From Methanomassiliicoccales archaeon (GTDB lineage Archaea > Thermoplasmatota > Thermoplasmata > Methanomassiliicoccales > JACIVX01), in contig JAJRAG010000047.1 in NCBI GenBank assembly GCA_028682925.1, positions 1 to 8,945 of the forward strand: 8,945 nt of DNA, written 5' to 3'. This document shows, piece by piece, positions 6,374 to 8,945 of the stretch. The notes below the pieces were generated by a model. The model was not told where the DNA came from. It made no database searches and worked only from the letters and a program-made list of their open reading frames with translations. Positions within the stretch are counted from its first letter, which is position 1, and the number at the start of each line of letters is the position of its first letter. The position numbers and the translations under genes are program-made.

Positions 6374-8945
6374 GTCTCGCTCTCCATAAGTTCACATATT
6401 GCCTCGGTCAGCTGTCTGTCAGTGAACCCCTTCGCGATTATCGCATTTGAGGGACACGAGACCGCACAGACACCGCATCCTTTGCAGAGCACTGGGTTTA
6501 TCTCGGAGACCTTATTGTCCCCGATCAGAACGATCCTGACGGCACCGAACTTGCACAATGCTTCGCATTCCCCGCATCCCCTGCACTTCCCGCTGTCAAC
6601 GGTGCAGATGACCGGCGATGAGAAAAGAGTCTTCCTGCTAAGAATCGATGACGCTTTGGCCGCGGCTGCTGATCCTTGGATGATCGACTCAACTGGGGTC
6701 ATTGGATACTGAGCGCTGCCGGCCAAATAAATGCCATCGACAGCGAACTCGACCGGCGCAAGCTTCGGATGTTTCTCCAGGAAGAACCCCTCACCGGAGA
6801 TCGGTACTCTCAACATCTTGCTCAGCTCAGCGATTGAAGCGGCCGGCGCCATTCCAACGCCCAGAACGACGAGCCCCTCAGGGATTGAAATATCTCCATC
6901 GACAGGAGAATTGAACTCCAACCTGCCTTCTTTGATTGACGGCACACCATCATATTGAAAGAATCGCACTCCCTCCCCACATGCCGTTGCATAGAGTTCC
7001 TCCGCTCCCCTTTGGTAGAACATCAAGTCTCTGTATAGAACGTTCACGATTTTTCCCATTCGCCGCAGCTTGAGCGCTTGTTCAAGCGTCCTCAGGCAAC
7101 AGAACCTAGAGCAGCCGAGTTTTTCGTTTCTGACACCTACGCACTGTATGAAAGATATCTGATCTGGGAAACGAGCACCTCTCCGGAGCATTTCATCCAG
7201 ATCTTCGGAGGTCAATATGCCAGGAGGATTAGGGGTGCTCATCGTGGCTGGTCTACCACGTGTGGCTAGAATCATGACACCGACGCTGAGGTTTGTGCCA
7301 TCGTCAAAAGAGACTCTGAAATTGCCCACTGAACCCTCTACGGCCTTCAATCGCACGCCGGTCTTGATGACCACCTTATTCTCTTCGACCACCTTCTTTA
7401 GTCGATTTTGAAGAGATGATGGGGCGGTCACGTTCGAGTCTTCTTCGACCGCCATTCTCAGATCCTCGAGAGAATTGGATTCCTCCACCAGTGTGACCTC
7501 GTACCCTTGAACTGCTAGATCCGTGGCTGCGGAAATGCCTGCCAGACTTCCGCCCACGACCAATGCGCCAGCTGTCAGGGATGTTGATGAGGGTTGCAGA
7601 GGCTCGAGCAGAGATGCTTTCGCGATGCCCATCCTTACCAGCTCGATCGCCTTCCTCGTCGCTCGCTCGGGCTCCTTTCTATGAACCCAGGAGCACTGAT
7701 CCCGTATGTTCACCATCTCCAACAAATATGGATTGAGATGAGCCTCTGCCAGAGTATCTCGAAATACTGGCTCATGGGTTCTCGGGGAGCATGAGGCGAC
7801 CACGATCCTATTCAATTTGTCAACCTCTATCTTGTTCGCGATCTCATTCAGCGTGCTCTCAGAGCAAGAGAACAGATTCTCCTCCACATGGACGACACCA
7901 GGGATTCCTTTCACGGCGTTGGAGACCGTCGGCAAGTCGATGACGGAGGCTATGTTCGTGCCACAATGGCAGAGAAACACTCCAATTCTAATGTCCTCAC
8001 CAGACACATCTCGGTAAGATTGCTCGAGTATGCCCAAGGGTTCCCTGTCAGGGAAAAGCGCAAGAGCCTGAGCCGCAGCGGCCGACGCCTCGCAGACACT
8101 ATCAGGAATGTCCTTGGGTCCGTTGACACAACCTGCCGCAAAGACACCTTCCCTGGTCGTCCTGACCGGGCTACCTTCCTTCTCTTTGACGTCGATGAAT
8201 CCGTCCTCGCGGATCCCTACCTTCAGAGCTTCAGCCAATTCCTTTAGACCTCGAGGAGGGGTGGCCGCCATCGCAAGGACGACCATATCGGTCTCGATCG
8301 CTTGGATCTCTCCGGTCACCACGTTTTCGACCTTTACCCGAAGTCCATCATCGCTTTCTGAAACCTCAGCGGCCTTCCCCTTGAGGAGAGTAATGCCTTC
8401 CTCCTTGGCCCTATTCGCGTATCTATCGAAGTCCTTCCCATATGTCCTCAAATCGAGGTAGCAGATGTGAATACTCTTAATCGATGGTTCATGCTCCAAT
8501 GCGACTAGAGCCTGCTTGATCGAGGCCATGCAACAGAATCTTGAGCAGTGCACGCAGAAACGTGAATCCCGAGAACCAACGCACTGGATCAGTACGATCG
8601 ACCTCGGTGGAGTTGTCTTGCCTGGTAGCACCAATCTGCCACCAGTAGGACCAGATGGGCTCAACAGACGCTCGAACTCCAACGAGGTAAGCACTCCCGG
8701 GTAGATGCCATGGCCGTAGTTTCTGAATTGAGAAGCTTCTATGGGTTCGAATCCCGTCGCGATTACCACAGCACCGACCTCGATCGTCTCCAGGGACTCG
8801 GACATATCGAAGTCGACTGCCCTGGAAGGGCAGACCTTCTTGCAGACGCCGCAACTACCTTTCAATAGGTATTGGCAGTGCTCGGGGTCAATGGAGTACT
8901 TGAGCGGCACGGCCTGGGCAAAAGGGATGAAAATCGCTTTCCTGG
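6370..8945 (-). CDS. hdrA: Fused HdrA-HdrA flavoprotein (partial, N terminus beyond right edge)
   Basis: Two HdrA modules in one chain; 857 residues lie in the window and the frame stays open to the edge. Residues here are counted from the Val codon GTG at 8910, which is internal (RKAIF and the family's AVPLKY precede and span it), not a start. Module 1 lacks its N-terminal and first FAD parts (off the window); visible are C12/C20/C23/C27, the cluster motif C110...C122-x3-C126-C127, and the second FAD segment near 259-282 (AAGC, SVCEASAAAA). It has no ferredoxin end. Module 2 starts at about 306 with the HdrA N-terminal domain (CHCGTN, C349, ASCSP), then a Rossmann-like GGSLAG at 453-458, C590...C600-x3-C604-C605, a second FAD-type segment near 730-752, and a terminal two-cluster ferredoxin (C776/C779/C782/C786; C809/C812/C815/C819). 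Module 2 has no inserted ferredoxin. Likely the bifurcating core for the adjacent MvhD and HdrC-HdrB proteins. BamE and some large HdrA proteins are the nearest known types that I can name. Confidence 0.93.
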   Translation of the reverse strand, partial: RKAIFIPFAQAVPLKYSIDPEHCQYLLKGSCGVCKKVCPSRAVDFDMSESLETIEVGAVVIATGFEPIEASQFRNYGHGIYPGVLTSLEFERLLSPSGPTGGRLVLPGKTTPPRSIVLIQCVGSRDSRFCVHCSRFCCMASIKQALVALEHEPSIKSIHICYLDLRTYGKDFDRYANRAKEEGITLLKGKAAEVSESDDGLRVKVENVVTGEIQAIETDMVVLAMAATPPRGLKELAEALKVGIREDGFIDVKEKEGSPVRTTREGVFAAGCVNGPKDIPDSVCEASAAAAQALALFPDREPLGILEQSYRDVSGEDIRIGVFLCHCGTNIASVIDLPTVSNAVKGIPGVVHVEENLFSCSESTLNEIANKIEVDKLNRIVVASCSPRTHEPVFRDTLAEAHLNPYLLEMVNIRDQCSWVHRKEPERATRKAIELVRMGIAKASLLEPLQPSSTSLTAGALVVGGSLAGISAATDLAVQGYEVTLVEESNSLEDLRMAVEEDSNVTAPSSLQNRLKKVVEENKVVIKTGVRLKAVEGSVGNFRVSFDDGTNLSVGVMILATRGRPATMSTPNPPGILTSEDLDEMLRRGARFPDQISFIQCVGVRNEKLGCSRFCCLRTLEQALKLRRMGKIVNVLYRDLMFYQRGAEELYATACGEGVRFFQYDGVPSIKEGRLEFNSPVDGDISIPEGLVVLGVGMAPAASIAELSKMLRVPISGEGFFLEKHPKLAPVEFAVDGIYLAGSAQYPMTPVESIIQGSAAAAKASSILSRKTLFSSPVICTVDSGKCRGCGECEALCKFGAVRIVLIGDNKVSEINPVLCKGCGVCAVSCPSNAIIAKGFTDRQLTEAICELMESET

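Noticed and set aside
8908..8910. GTG as start of the rightmost HdrA gene
   Set aside because: The frame stays open to the window edge, and the codons before it (RKAIF...AQA) belong to the conserved HdrA sequence, matching the other HdrA in the window. The gene is truncated, not short.
1..8945. tRNA, rRNA, CRISPR array, insertion sequence or attachment site
   Set aside because: Coding sequence fills almost the whole window; I saw no direct repeat array, transposase motif or RNA gene signature.

Overview
The whole window is one strand (minus) of a heterodisulfide-reductase-like (Hdr) iron-sulfur/flavin electron-transfer locus. Six genes read right to left: a fused HdrA-HdrA protein (cut by the right edge), a stand-alone MvhD, an HdrC-HdrB fusion (HdrD-like), a 175-bp intergenic gap, a large HdrA with a C-terminal MvhD domain, a 631-residue protein made of two HdrC/HdrB-like halves in tandem, and a classical HdrC (cut by the left edge). 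Five of the six junctions are gene-to-gene or gene-to-edge; genes either overlap (ATGA overlaps or 14 bp) or lie 1 bp apart, except at 4659-4833. I therefore read two transcription units, or one operon with an internal promoter.

The organism is most likely a strict anaerobe: such dense cysteine clusters, non-cubane CCG domains and HdrA/MvhD modules are known from methanogens and related archaea, and also from sulfate reducers, acetogens and aromatic-degrading deltaproteobacteria. The HdrC fragment looks very much like the methanogen form. The gap before the second unit has a TATA-like element at a suitable distance, which favours an archaeon. Shine-Dalgarno sequences are strong (AGGAGGT, GAGGTGAT), but they do not separate archaea from bacteria. 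I leave the lineage open.

Region by region. At 6370-8945, HdrA-HdrA: module 1 has no C-terminal ferredoxin and runs directly into the N-terminal domain of module 2, which has lost the inserted ferredoxin and has an altered FAD-binding glycine motif. At 5954-6373, MvhD, the [2Fe-2S] connector. At 4834-5967, HdrC-HdrB. This trio resembles the HdrA-like/MvhD-like/HdrD-like set (BamE/F/D) of class II benzoyl-CoA reductase, but no BamB/C or hydrogenase lies in the window. At 2130-4658, HdrA-MvhD, like HdrA2 of Methanosarcina acetivorans, with an extra two-cluster ferredoxin inserted inside its first cluster motif. At 233-2128, the double HdrC/HdrB protein with four complete CCG motifs. At 1-236, HdrC, which in the family is normally followed by HdrB.

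Together the window carries three HdrA modules, two MvhD modules, six CCG domains and many ferredoxin sites. The inferred job is electron bifurcation/confurcation: MvhD brings electrons to the HdrA flavin, which splits them between a ferredoxin-type acceptor and an HdrB-type disulfide or other high-potential site. The electron-donating enzyme and the final substrate are not encoded in the window. No RNA gene, CRISPR array, insertion sequence or plus-strand gene was found.
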